A stretch of DNA of 64,000 nucleotides from Favolaschia claudopus (Eukaryota; Basidiomycota; Agaricomycetes; Agaricales; Mycenaceae). Below are positions 22,930 to 32,588 of this stretch, piece after piece. The notes beneath the pieces are model-generated. The model did not search any database, had not been told where the DNA came from, and saw nothing but the letters and a program-made list of their open reading frames with translations. Each line of letters starts with the position of its first letter. The first letter of the stretch is position 1. The position numbers and the translations under genes were made by a program. Location of the stretch: positions 36,941 to 100,940 of the forward strand of contig JAWWNJ010000282.1 of NCBI GenBank assembly GCA_037176885.1. The letters are read 5' to 3'.

Positions 22930-24392
22930 CAGTGTCAACACGTTGTGTTCACTCACCCCACCCAGCCACCCCCCAGTTTACTTTGTTTTGGCAATGCCGC
23001 TCGTTCCTGCTCCCAGGCGTCTCAGTCGCGTCACCCCCGCCTAAGTCTACCCCTTCCCACCGTCTACCCTCGCTTCCACCTCCCAAAGATACCTCCTTTA
23101 TCATTGCCACTGTTCCCGCCTTGTTGGATCGGATCAGACCTTCAATCCAATCATTATTTTTCCTCGCTATAGGCCCTGCAACGCTCCTCCATGCCATGTG
23201 CGCGCTCCAATTCGGCGCCAACTCGTTCTTATATCTTTAGATCAAGGAAACCCATCCCTGAACAAATCTGGATCCTTCAGCAAACGCACCACCACCAAAT
23301 TTACAAACGCGAGGGCCCCAGCGCTGTTTACGTCCTTATCTGGATCAGCACCCGCTGCCTGTTCAAATACCAAGATGGCCACATGTCCTTGGAACAGGCG
23401 CTCCGCAAGACACGCATGAAGCCGCTCCCCGGGGTACAAGAAGTGCGAAAATTCCATTAATACAGTCATCCTGCTATAGTTTTACAGTGTCTCAAATCAA
23501 TGTCTCGCAGGTTTGATTCATTCTTTCATTTGATTCTTTTTACTTACTGACAATTTTTAATAGAGCATGTAATTCACCTTACCTTTATCAAAGGAGGTGC
23601 GGCTCGCATCAAACGAACTTGCTTGGAGTGCGGTGTTGTCTATCGAGAATACTTTAGCCTTCGTCTCGTTGGAGGTTTTGCCGAGTTGGATGGTATATCT
23701 CAACTACCTTTTAGGTACCTTCTTCACTCTTCTCCAAAGACTCTCAACACTCATATCCTCAACCGTGATCGTCAACTTGCTTTGATATTGATTGTATTAT
23801 CACTTAGATAGTCAGTTGTCACATCAATTTGTTATTGTTCAGTTGTTCAAATGTTATTCTAATGACTTTGACATACACCACGACGAGCTGAGCCCTTCAA
23901 CGCTGTGAGGAACGGTGAGTAAGTTCGTTAACCTTTTCAGGAAACCTCTAACGCGACGCATCAGAAATACATCAAACCCATGTTAGGGAACCTTAGAGGC
24001 CCTAATGCATCGTTTACTTTCCTCAACTAGAGGAAGCGATGCATCAGGGCCCCGGCTTCTGGTGACACCGATGTCACTGTGACCCCACCCCGCACGAAGA
24101 TGGCGCAAAAGATTGACGCGCGCATAACTGAGCGCATCTACATCTTGAAGAAGCGCACTGCTAATGCGAACAAGATTGAACAGTCGCTGGTCAAGAATCT
24201 TGTTGATCGATGATTTCTTACAACGTCGCTTGCTGTCGTGAAGAGGTCATCGTTCCTTTGCTGCATTCGGAGACGAAATTCTAACAAGTGATACGGACTG
24301 CAATGTTGAAGGTGGAGGACCCTCCTGCAATTTGCCTCTTTTCGGTGTGTTATTAGACCACTTTACAATACATAAATAAACAAAGGCTCTTC
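22930..24392. other. No clearly supported gene
   Basis: Overlapping ORFs at 22.9-23.5 kb on both strands have no recognised motif. A short ORF at 24103-24210 (AQKIDARITERIYILKKR) looks protein-like but isolated. An inverted repeat lies at 23998-24051. Confidence 0.35.
23998..24051. repeat. Near-perfect hairpin
   Basis: GGCCCTAATGCATCG (23998-24012) pairs with CGATGCATCAGGGCC (24037-24051) with one mismatch. Inside it TTCCTC and GAGGAA also pair around AACTA. The whole could fold as one long hairpin with a small bulge. Confidence 0.6.
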
Positions 24393-25235
24393 ATGGAGTT
24401 TCAAGACCCGACAATTGCCTCTCTGGCGCAACAAACAGGAAGGGACAATGCGGCCAGCATCTCCTCTTCATCCTCAGGCTACCATACTGCTCCTATGCCC
24501 TCTGTACCAGATGCTGTTCACGAAAAAGCAAAAACACAAGCACTCACTCAAGCTTTTGGCGCAAATCAAAGCCACCGCCAAGGATCCAACTCACAACAAT
24601 ATCGATGACCTCACTGCAGAGGCGGATGAATGGGCCAAGACTGTGTAGGAGCGCGAAAGCCCCATCACCAACCAAGGCAAATTGTGTCCAGCAGCTTGCC
24701 GACTGGCAAGCCATCATTCTCCTCGGCGAGCCTGAGCTCCCCGTTGAGCAACATTGGGATCTCGAAGTTGTAAAGATTCTGGAAGTGTTATCTCTATATC
24801 ATGGTGCGTGCCACTAGCTTTTTTTTATTCTTCTTGAGCTCAAAACAAAACACAGACTAGTGGCAACAGTGTCTGCATGGGCAGCCATGCTCATTCATTC
24901 TATCGTCCTGTACACTCGAGACCCGACCACACAACTCAAATGAGGCTTCCCATCACGGATGGTCTTTACCAAAATTGAAAGGATCAAGTCATGTAAGAGT
25001 CTTTCCTAATTTATGTTTCGTTTCACTCACTTGGCATATAGTGGTTCCCGAGTTCAAACTCGAGCGTCATTATGACCCACGCGTGTACTTTAGATGCTAT
25101 GTCAAGCACAAAATGAAATGGATGGCAAGTTGGGCTGCAGATGATGGTTATACCTTCTTCTTCATGCTGCGCGGCTCCAGCCTCGGGCCTTCACACAAGA
25201 TGTGGCGTGACCTCAACTATGTACGTGCACTTTGA
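24393..25235 (+). pseudogene. Unrecognised, probably broken gene fragment
   Basis: Protein-like pieces occur in different frames. They are LAQIKATAKDPTHNNIDDLT to about 24640, QQLADWQAIILLGEPELPVE with EQHWDLEVVKILEVLSLYH to about 24800, and VPEFKLERHYDPRVYFRCYV with KWMASWAADDGYTFFFMLRG to 25235. Introns may account for some changes (an acceptor-like CATATAG lies near 25042), but at least one stop and frame change sit inside a coherent stretch near 24645. I do not recognise the family. A copia element lies just downstream. Confidence 0.3.
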
Positions 25236-25545
25236 GCACCCCCCTAGACCCCCTCTTCGACCTGACTTTCTATTGACTTATCTGGCCAAAGGGGGGTTTC
25301 CTGATTGGTATTTCCATATGATGGGATGTCCCATGTCCTTTCGTTTTTTTGTGCTTGGGATGTACCGCCCGCCAAAGGGGGGCACAAAAAAATGGGTTGG
25401 GAAGTCCCATGTAGGTGTTTCGTGCCCAGGACCCCTGACACTTGACCAGCTCGAAAACGGGTTTTTTGAGGCCGTTTCTCTTGATTGTTACAGTATTTTA
25501 CTTCTATGATTTTCTGCTATTTTTGTACGTACAACATAGAATGTA

Positions 25546-25699
25546 GCATTCCCTTTGTTCCTGTACCTATATATACAGCCTAGCTAGTGCCTTGAGTCCT
25601 CAGTTCTCACTGTTGACTTCAGGCAAGTATTTACTTCACATTGCAATCTACCAGAGTTCTCACTGTTGACTTCAGACCTCTGTGTTTGCCTGTTCAACA
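25546..25699 (+). repeat. Copia left LTR, 3' part only
   Basis: From TGTAGCATTCCCTTTGTTCC to the end CTGTTCAACA it is nearly identical to 30607-30764, including the TATATATACAGCC promoter box and the CACTGTTGACTTCAG repeats. The U3 part present in the right LTR is absent. Confidence 0.85.
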
Positions 25700-25714
25700 G
25701 GTTATGGGCCCCGG
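25700..25714 (+). promoter_or_regulatory. Primer-binding site, half-tRNA-iMet type
   Basis: GGTTATGGGCCCCGG begins immediately after the LTR end. The sequence GGTTATGGGCCC is complementary to the anticodon stem-loop of initiator tRNA-Met (GGGCTCATAACC-like). The same kind of site is known for Drosophila copia, where the 5' half of the tRNA primes. It does not match a tRNA 3' CCA end. Confidence 0.65.
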
Positions 25715-26149
25715 CCTTTGAACATCTGCTGAGTTTATCATCCTGAGATGGAAAAGTTGAAAGTTTAAATTCTGACTTCTCCCCTATTCTTTTTTTTTTC
25801 TTTTTCTCATCCCTCTGCGCTCTTCACTCTCTTTGCCCTTATAGTGTGTGTGTTTAAGTCCCTTCAAGTCTTGTAGTTAGGAACACCAACTGTTGGGACA
25901 AATCCTCTTTGAGAGGTAGTCTTTGATCCACCAGAAAACAAATGGTAGTCAATCCTGTTGATTCTGGGGTTAGGGCCTAAGTGCCTTACAACTGGATTTT
26001 CTTTAGCATCAGTTACATACCTACTTTAGTTTCCTCTCCACACACACACTCCTGAGGGCGCCATCTGTTTGTGCAGGTGGTTTTAGCTTATCATCCATCT
26101 TTCCTGCGCATTTTCCATTCCCTATATCCCCCCATATTCTCTCCCTGCC

Positions 26150-29100
26150 ATGACTCATAATGAGAGGCTTCCCATCCTTACCAAGGAGTCTATATTCTCC
26201 AACTGGTCCAGTGACTCCAAGGCTAAACTCAATGTCTGGTCTTATTGCTTGCCTGCAGCTTCTGATGCAGAAATTAACACAGAGGCTAGAGACAGATGCT
26301 CTGGTCTCTTGTGGCAGATGTTGGGTGATGATGTCAAGCCTCTTGTCAAGGAACATGAGGATGATCCTTGCTCTCTTTGGACAGCTTTGGAACAGCGCTT
26401 TTCCCCTAGAAAGGCAGGCGCTCGTTTCACTGCCTACCGCACTCTCACCTCTATTCGTCTTGGTGAGGGTGAGAGCTTAATCTCTCTGGTTGGTCGCACT
26501 GCTACTGCCATGAGAGCGCTCAAAGAGTCTCGCACCAAGGACTTCACTCTGGACAATGCAGATGCAGAGTTGCATGCTATGGTCCTCCTTATGGCTCTCC
26601 CTGATGAAGGGCGCTTTGCTATCCTTAAGGCGCCCTTTGAGCAATCCCCTGATGATCTGGATGCCACTAAAGTCGAACTTGCCTATACCAATGACCAGGC
26701 ATTCAGATCTGCTAATCAGGGAGATGCCAACCAGAATCCTCTCTCTGGTCTGGCCATGGTTGCATCTACTTCTGCTCCTGCTAGCCCCTCATCTCCTGCT
26801 GTTGCTCTTGCTGCACCACCTCCTGCACCTGCTGCGACTTCGGTCTGCCCAGGGTGTGGGAAACCAGGCCACTATCTCAATCGCTGCTTCAAGTTCCTTG
26901 AACTTATTGGAAAGAAGCAACCTGGTGGTGGTCCAAATGCAACGTCCCAAGTGGCCTCTAATGCAAGTCTTCTAACTACCTCCACTTCATCTTTTGCTGA
27001 TAAACGATGGAACTCAGACTCAGGCGCCACATCGCACATGACCCATCAACGTGGGCTTCTGCTGAACGCCGTTCCGCACAGGGTTCCCATCCAAGTCGCA
27101 AATGGAGTTGTAGTGTACTTTGAATTAAAAGGAGAGATCTTGCTTAAGCCACTTATACACGGACGTAGTAGCAAGCATGTAATTCTCACAAATGTCTTGT
27201 ATGTTCCCAATCTATCTCATAACCTCGTCTCTACCACCTATCTATCTCGTGTTCATGGCTACTCTATTCTCATGGAGCAGAACACAATCTGTTTTGTTAA
27301 GGATGGTGAAACATTCTTTGAAGCGGATATTGACGAGGGGAACCAAGCATTTGTGAGAGAAGTGCCTTCTGATTCTGTTTCAGCTTTGGCTGCAGTTGGG
27401 ACTTTGCCTCTTGATCTGGAACTGTTGCATCGTCGACTTGGGCATCACAATGACACCCAGAAGATCTTGAGCAAGAATCTGGTTACTGGTGTGAAGCTTA
27501 CTTCAAATCAGAAGCCAGATCCCATCTGTGAGCCCTGCCTTGCTGGCAAGCTGAATGCGGCTCCATTTCCTTCCACTGGTCATCGTGCATCTGCACCTCT
27601 TGAATTAATACACTCTGATCTGAAGCAGTACAAAGTGTTCACCCGTGAGGGGTGGAGGCATCGTATTGTCTTTGTCGATGATCATACAAGCTTCAAAGTG
27701 TGTATGCACATGAAGCGCAAGAGTGGTGCGCTCAATGCATTCAAGGTGTTCAAAGCTTATGCTGAGAATCACTTTGGTTGCAAAATCAAAGAGTTTCAAG
27801 AGGATGAAGGTGGGGAGTACATGTCTCTAGAGTTTGAGGATTTCCTTGCCTCTTGTGGCATTGTGCGCCGTCATTCGACAAGGTATAGAACGAGCGTGCT
27901 ACTCGCACGATTCACGCTACGGCTATGCTACATGAAGCTAATCTGCCGCCTTCTTTTAAAGCGCTTGCAGTTGCGGCTTATGTTCATGTTAGCAATATGC
28001 ATCCCTCAGCTCATATCCCTGGAGATACTACTCCGTTTGAGCTGTGGTTCAAGCGTAAGCCTGATGTGTCACACCTTAGGGTGTGGGGTTGTCTTGCCTA
28101 TGTTCATGTGCAGAGAGATAAACGGGACAATTCCGGCATCCACTTTCAAAAGTGCGTCTTTGTGGGATATCCCACACAACACAAGGGATGGCTCTTCTAC
28201 AATCCAGCGACACGCAAAACCGTTGTCTCTGAGCGCGCAGTCTTTGACGAGCGCTATTACCCTGGGAACAAACCAACTCTTCTTAAACTCTGTCCTAACA
28301 GTCCCTGCTCTGAATTTGTTGATCTTCCTCCAGTTGTCCAGGAGTTGCGCAATGATGGGGGAGACAATGATGCGGATGATGACTTTGGTGTTTGTTTATC
28401 ATGCACCACCTCCTGCTCCACCTCCCAATCCCCCAAATCCAGATCCTCCTCCTTCCAATCACAGTTCTTGTTCACCTTCACCTCCACCTCCTCATGACAA
28501 TCCACCTCCTCCCAATGACCCTCCTCAGCAGCAATCACCACCTCCTTCTCCTATTGGAATCGCTGCACGTCGGCGGTACCATGGTCAAACCACTGAACAC
28601 AAGTCTGCTGCTGAGTGGTGGAAAGTCAACCAACCTCCTGGGCCAGTTGAGCCCGCTCCTGCTGATCCGCCTGTTGCGCCAGCAGAGCCGGCTCCTGCTC
28701 AAGAGGATGAGAAGAGTGATGATGAGTTGCTTCTCAAAGCGCTTATCATTGCTCATGAAGGCGATCCTTTGAGCCCTTATCTCCAAGCGCTTAATGCTGC
28801 TCATGTGCATTCAGCAGAGTCTGCTCTGCATGCTGGCGAGCCGCGCTCTTATCATGAAGCGCTTAAGCGTGAGGATGCTCATTTGTGGAAGGAAGCAGCT
28901 TTTGCTGAGATTAATGCTCTGCTTGAGAACTGCACCTGGGAAGTTGTGGATGCACCCCCTGGCGTTAAGCCAGTTCGTTCCCAATGGGTCTTTGTTATAA
29001 AGCACAAGTCTGATGGCTCCATTGAGCGTTACAAGGCGAGACTCGTTGCAGATGGTCGCACCCAGAAATATGGTGTTGACTACAATGAGATATTCTCCCC

Positions 29101-29173
29101 TACTGTAAAACCTGCCACACTGCATTGTTCTTGCCCTGGCTGCACAGCACGACCTCAAACTTCGTTCCATTGA
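26150..29173 (+). CDS. gag-pol: Copia Gag-protease-integrase-RT (5' part), frameshifted
   Basis: The ATG at 26150 opens a 1007-codon frame. In order it shows a Gag region (UBN2-like, WTALEQRFSPRKAG), a CCHC knuckle CPGCGKPGHYLNRC near 26850-26892, and protease DSGATSH near 27017. It continues with the GAG-pre-integrase HH-CC finger (LLHRRLGHHNDTQKI, CEPC) and integrase core residues in ELIHSDLK, VFVDDHTSF and EDEGGEYMS. After about 27887 this frame is no longer meaningful. The correct integrase C-terminus (MLHEANLPPSFKALAV, FELWFKRKPDVSHLRVWGC) lies in another frame at 27904-28390, so a deletion and frameshift have occurred. The long frame is correct again in the Pro-rich linker and at the RT start (WVFVIKHKSDGSIERYKARL) until another shift near 29122. 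Confidence 0.85.
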   Translation: MTHNERLPILTKESIFSNWSSDSKAKLNVWSYCLPAASDAEINTEARDRCSGLLWQMLGDDVKPLVKEHEDDPCSLWTALEQRFSPRKAGARFTAYRTLTSIRLGEGESLISLVGRTATAMRALKESRTKDFTLDNADAELHAMVLLMALPDEGRFAILKAPFEQSPDDLDATKVELAYTNDQAFRSANQGDANQNPLSGLAMVASTSAPASPSSPAVALAAPPPAPAATSVCPGCGKPGHYLNRCFKFLELIGKKQPGGGPNATSQVASNASLLTTSTSSFADKRWNSDSGATSHMTHQRGLLLNAVPHRVPIQVANGVVVYFELKGEILLKPLIHGRSSKHVILTNVLYVPNLSHNLVSTTYLSRVHGYSILMEQNTICFVKDGETFFEADIDEGNQAFVREVPSDSVSALAAVGTLPLDLELLHRRLGHHNDTQKILSKNLVTGVKLTSNQKPDPICEPCLAGKLNAAPFPSTGHRASAPLELIHSDLKQYKVFTREGWRHRIVFVDDHTSFKVCMHMKRKSGALNAFKVFKAYAENHFGCKIKEFQEDEGGEYMSLEFEDFLASCGIVRRHSTRYRTSVLLARFTLRLCYMKLICRLLLKRLQLRLMFMLAICIPQLISLEILLRLSCGSSVSLMCHTLGCGVVLPMFMCREINGTIPASTFKSASLWDIPHNTRDGSSTIQRHAKPLSLSAQSLTSAITLGTNQLFLNSVLTVPALNLLIFLQLSRSCAMMGETMMRMMTLVFVYHAPPPAPPPNPPNPDPPPSNHSSCSPSPPPPHDNPPPPNDPPQQQSPPPSPIGIAARRRYHGQTTEHKSAAEWWKVNQPPGPVEPAPADPPVAPAEPAPAQEDEKSDDELLLKALIIAHEGDPLSPYLQALNAAHVHSAESALHAGEPRSYHEALKREDAHLWKEAAFAEINALLENCTWEVVDAPPGVKPVRSQWVFVIKHKSDGSIERYKARLVADGRTQKYGVDYNEIFSPTVKPATLHCSCPGCTARPQTSFH

Positions 29174-29253
29174 CTTCTCATCTGCCTACCTGAATGGTCA
29201 CCTGGAAGAGGACGTCTATATGACTCAGCCACCAGGTTTTCCTCAGGGAGGGC

Positions 29254-30360
29254 ATGACCAGCTCCTTAAGCTTCATCGCACCATTTATAGCTGGCCGTGA
29301 ATGGTACAAGGTCCTGTGTGCAAAGCTGGTTAAGATGGGCTTCACATGTCTCCAGTCTGACCGCTCTTGCTTCGTCTTCGCTAGAGGCTTGACGTGTGTC
29401 ATCATTCCTATCTATGTTGATGACAGCACCATCGTTGCTAAAGATGATGCTGAAATTGACAAGGTCATTGAAGAGCTCTCAAAAGAGTTCAAGCTCAAAG
29501 ATCTTGGTCCCACAGAGTGGTTGTTGGGTATCAAGATCGAGCGTGACCCGCAGACTGGAGCCATTACCCTATCTCAGCGCCAGTATGCTTTGGACATGCT
29601 TGAGGACTTCAACATGTCGGACTGTCATCCTGTTTCGACACCAATGCTCCCTGGTCTAGTTTTGACCAAGGAGATGGGTGCCAAGTCAGATCAGGAAGCC
29701 AAGAAGTACCATGGCATCTACATCTCTGCCGTTGGTCGCCTCATCTATTTGGCTACTCAAACACGTCCTGACTTGTCCTATGTTGTTGGAGTTCTTGCAC
29801 GGTTCAATTCCAATCCTGGTGAACTCCACTGGAAGGCTGTCAAGCATGTGTTCCGTTACATCAAAGGAACACTTGATTATGGCATTACCTATACAAAATC
29901 ACCTCAGCCCGTGCCTCCCATCACTTATGCTGATGCCAATCATGGCGGTTGTCCAGACACTGGCAAAAGCACTGGAGGTTACGTGGTAATGATGTGTGGT
30001 GGACCAGTGAGCTGGAGGAGCAAGTTGCAATCCACTGTCTCTCTTTCTACTACTGAGGCAGAATATCTTGCTGCCTTGGAAGCTGGAAAGGAGATCAAGT
30101 GGGTGCGCAATCTGCTCCATGAACTGGGCTATGGTGTGTCTGGCCCTTCCCTTCTCCTCATGGACAACCAGTCTGCAATCCAGGTTGCTAAAAATCCTGA
30201 GCACCATGGACGTATGAAGCACTTGGACTTGGCCTTTTATTGGCTCAGAGATCAAGTTGCCAAACGGTTCATCTCTGTGGACTATATTCCCACTGGAGAG
30301 GCCCTTGCACGTCCTCTTGTGGAAAAGTTGTGTGGTCTGATAGGATTACGGGGGAGATGA
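29254..30360 (+). CDS. pol: Copia reverse transcriptase and RNase H (3' part)
   Basis: The frame carries REWYKVLCAKLVKMGF, the RT catalytic motif YVDD (within IPIYVDDSTIVAK) and the LKDLGPTEWLLGIKI block. RNase H follows, with YADANHGGCPDTGKS, SLSTTEAEYLAALEAGKEI and LLMDNQSAIQVAKNP, ending at TGA 30358-30360. The upstream RT fingers (RSIDFSSAYLNGHLEEDVY) lie in a different frame at 29164-29290. A few residues are missing just before REWYK (usual GLKQAGREW), so the polymerase is interrupted. The final block usually read as DIFTKPL is ALARPLV here. Start codon use is an artefact of the frameshift, and the natural product would be a continuous Gag-Pol protein. Confidence 0.85.
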   Translation: MTSSLSFIAPFIAGREWYKVLCAKLVKMGFTCLQSDRSCFVFARGLTCVIIPIYVDDSTIVAKDDAEIDKVIEELSKEFKLKDLGPTEWLLGIKIERDPQTGAITLSQRQYALDMLEDFNMSDCHPVSTPMLPGLVLTKEMGAKSDQEAKKYHGIYISAVGRLIYLATQTRPDLSYVVGVLARFNSNPGELHWKAVKHVFRYIKGTLDYGITYTKSPQPVPPITYADANHGGCPDTGKSTGGYVVMMCGGPVSWRSKLQSTVSLSTTEAEYLAALEAGKEIKWVRNLLHELGYGVSGPSLLLMDNQSAIQVAKNPEHHGRMKHLDLAFYWLRDQVAKRFISVDYIPTGEALARPLVEKLCGLIGLRGR

Positions 30361-30379
30361 GCGAGACTTGTCTCGTCAC

Positions 30380-30386
30380 GGGGGAG
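30380..30386 (+). promoter_or_regulatory. Polypurine tract of the copia element
   Basis: GGGGGAG lies directly before the right LTR, as expected for the plus-strand primer. The same ACGGGGGAG also occurs 31 bp upstream, and a GCGAGAC/GTCTCGT hairpin lies between them. Confidence 0.65.
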
Positions 30387-30764
30387 TGTTGGAATGTGGG
30401 TTTTGCCTCTGACATCTCTCACTCTCATGAGTGTCACTACTTTGATCCTTCTTGATCCTATCAATATCTGATCCTACTGATTCTATGCACCCCTATGATC
30501 CTTTATGATCCTATCACTGATACCTGATCCTACTGATCCTATGTCCCTTGTTCCCAATTAGGTAGTTCCTTTGTGCCCAATTAGGTCTTCCCTTTATCTT
30601 ACCATATGTAGCATTCCCTTTGTTCCTGTACATATATATACAGCCTAGCTAGTGCCTTGAGTCCTCAGTTTTCACTGTTGACTTCAGGCAAGTATCTACT
30701 TCACATTGCAATCTACTAGAGTTCTCATTGTTGACTTCAGACCTCTGTGCTTGTCTGTTCAACA
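30387..30764 (+). repeat. Copia right LTR, full length (378 bp)
   Basis: It begins TGTTGGAATG and ends CTGTTCAACA, with TGTTG/CAACA inverted ends. The U3 part contains many GATCCT repeats (30440-30545), possibly enhancer-like. A TATA box, CATATATATACAG, lies at 30631-30643, followed by CTAGCTAGTGCC. Confidence 0.9.
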
Positions 30765-31976
30765 CTTCTCTGGCTGCTGGCACTGTTGACAATGAGCTGG
30801 CACATAATTTCTGTGCTCTTCTGGAATGTCCATGCCAACAACTATGATTCCGACCTCAAGTGCGCTCTCCATGCTAGCACTCAGCCTACAGTAGAGTGTC
30901 CATTGACATGTCGCCTGCATTTCTCCAGCTTATCGACGATATGCCTGTGTTCATTCCCAAAAGGTATAGCGTATCTTTCATTTGACTCTGGACGCCTTGA
31001 CAGATTACACAGCGAAAGCCTCCCCCTCCTCACTTGAATTCCCCTCCGCTTAGGACACCATCTACCGATGAAATTTCACACTCTTTATTATTCCTCCCTT
31101 CACCAAGCCCTTCTTCAACTCATACCTTGTTCGTGATTCAATGGCACCAACTCCACTGCCGTCATTTTCTTCTACCCCCATGTCTGTGGACCAACAAGAT
31201 CCGCACTATTAATTCCAATGGCAGGCGTATAGCAGAGTCAGAGCACACTGGCTCCTCTTCCCAGCATGCCAGAATTAAGGCTGCTGGAGGTGTTGGAGGT
31301 GGGGCTCATGGTGGGAGCCGTGGTCATCCCAGTGATCGTAGGAAGGGAGGTGATGAGAGCATTGGGGATGATGATGATATTGGTCTGTAATAGGGTGTGC
31401 GCTCAGTGCCAAGCACCAAACAATGCAGCTGCAGACAACATGTGTGCAGGTGCTCATACGGTCGATGGTGCCCAGGATTATGAAGCTGCGCGGATTCCAC
31501 CTAAAGAGGAAAGGGAAACCCTTCTCACAGAACTTATTACTGCTATATTCACTCAAGAGAAGCGCAAAGCGTTAGACCTGTCTCTTGAGGGACCAGAAAA
31601 TCCTGGACAAACCTTCAGCCTCAACGTGCCGAAAGACTTGGAAGAGATTTTAGCGTGCCTCACTGTTTTGAGAAATCTTCTTCAGCTCAGATCTTTCTGG
31701 TATATGATGACACTTATACAGCTTGTTCTGCAGATAAGTTTAGCGCTGATAGGCCTGAGATGAGAAAACACTCTGTGTTTTCTCAATTTTTGAACATGTG
31801 TAATATAATAAGGCATGCTGGAGATACATTGGTACATATATATAAAATATCACTCAGGGTTGAAGCTAACCAAATGGTGCACAAATGATCAACCTAGCCA
31901 CGACTTACAAGCTTGTTACAGCGGGCAATCTTGACAACCTGCGCGATGCCACACAAGACTTGACGCAAGAGTGGCG
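30765..31976. other. Mostly non-coding; one weak ORF
   Basis: A plus-strand ORF (31266-31763) has a plausible acidic stretch (EERETLLTELITAIF, PENPGQTFSLNVPKDLEE) but no recognised domain. The rest is short ORFs. Part of 31.77-31.92 kb recurs in diverged form at 32.86-32.99 kb. Confidence 0.35.
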
Positions 31977-32588
31977 TCAAGGGCACGGAGTTGAAGTGCT
32001 TTTCGCGAAAGTTGGTCTGAAAAAGAGAAAGCTAAGCGCCCAAAAGAGAAAGCTAAGCGCCCCTTTGAAAAGGGAAAGAAAAACGAGTATAGGACGCACC
32101 AAAACGGGGCGGACTTGTTCAGTAATTGCCTGTAGAAAAATCGGGCTGGAGCGGAAAATGCGACTGCGATCCTTGACGAGGCCCAAGAAACGAACGACTG
32201 TGGGGTGTTTGAGGAATGCGAGATCCTCGCGGTCATCCAGAGAAAGGCGAAGCGCTTGGTCAGCCTCGAGCGAATGCAGAGGGTAGTAAGGCGATTGAGG
32301 CGGCAATTTAACATGTTCTTTGTTGATTAAGAATGGAGCTGGGCTCGCGCCGTAAGACGGCGGTAGGCCGTACTTCGTGCGTGCGAGGTCACGAACAGCA
32401 GGGAAGTCGTTGTCCTTAGTTGCGCAGCCAATACAGTCGCGCACGGACCATCTCCCACGGAAATGATAAGCTCTAAGAAGTCTTGAGCCCAGATTCTCTC
32501 TGAATTTGCGCAGCTTCTTCGAAGCCGCGACAAATGAATATGTCGAGGAAAATTCCAAAACTGGCCTAGAATAGGGCAAAATCAGCAA
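31977..32588 (-). CDS. Unrecognised ORF, 203 codons
   Basis: The product has segments GRWSVRDCIGCATKDNDFPA and LARTKYGLPPSYGASPAPF and a hydrophobic C-terminal part that contains a duplicated ALSFLF. The duplication comes from a 21-bp tandem repeat (AAAAGAGAAAGCTAAGCGCC at 32021-32040 and again at 32042-32061). The central part looks protein-like, but I do not recognise it and the antisense frames are partly open. It may be an exon of a spliced gene or a degraded element protein. Confidence 0.3.
   Translation of the reverse strand: MLILPYSRPVLEFSSTYSFVAASKKLRKFRENLGSRLLRAYHFRGRWSVRDCIGCATKDNDFPAVRDLARTKYGLPPSYGASPAPFLINKEHVKLPPQSPYYPLHSLEADQALRLSLDDREDLAFLKHPTVVRFLGLVKDRSRIFRSSPIFLQAITEQVRPVLVRPILVFLSLFKGALSFLFWALSFLFFRPTFAKSTSTPCP

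Larger units (their letters stand above)
25546..30764 (+). mobile_element. Ty1/copia retrotransposon, damaged
   Basis: A 5'-truncated left LTR, primer-binding site, gag-pol coding region, polypurine tract and full right LTR follow in canonical order. The order of enzymes, with integrase before reverse transcriptase and RNase H, is that of copia. The left LTR lacks its first 220 or so bases, so no target duplication can be scored. The coding region has at least three lesions: a deletion plus frameshift in the integrase near 27.89 kb, a frameshift in the early reverse transcriptase near 29.12 kb, and a small deletion near 29.29 kb. The copy is not expected to move on its own. Confidence 0.9.

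Noticed and set aside
27890..28390. Middle of the 1007-codon copia ORF as a real protein
   Set aside because: The meaningful integrase C-terminus lies in another frame over the same bases. The long frame is open here only by chance.
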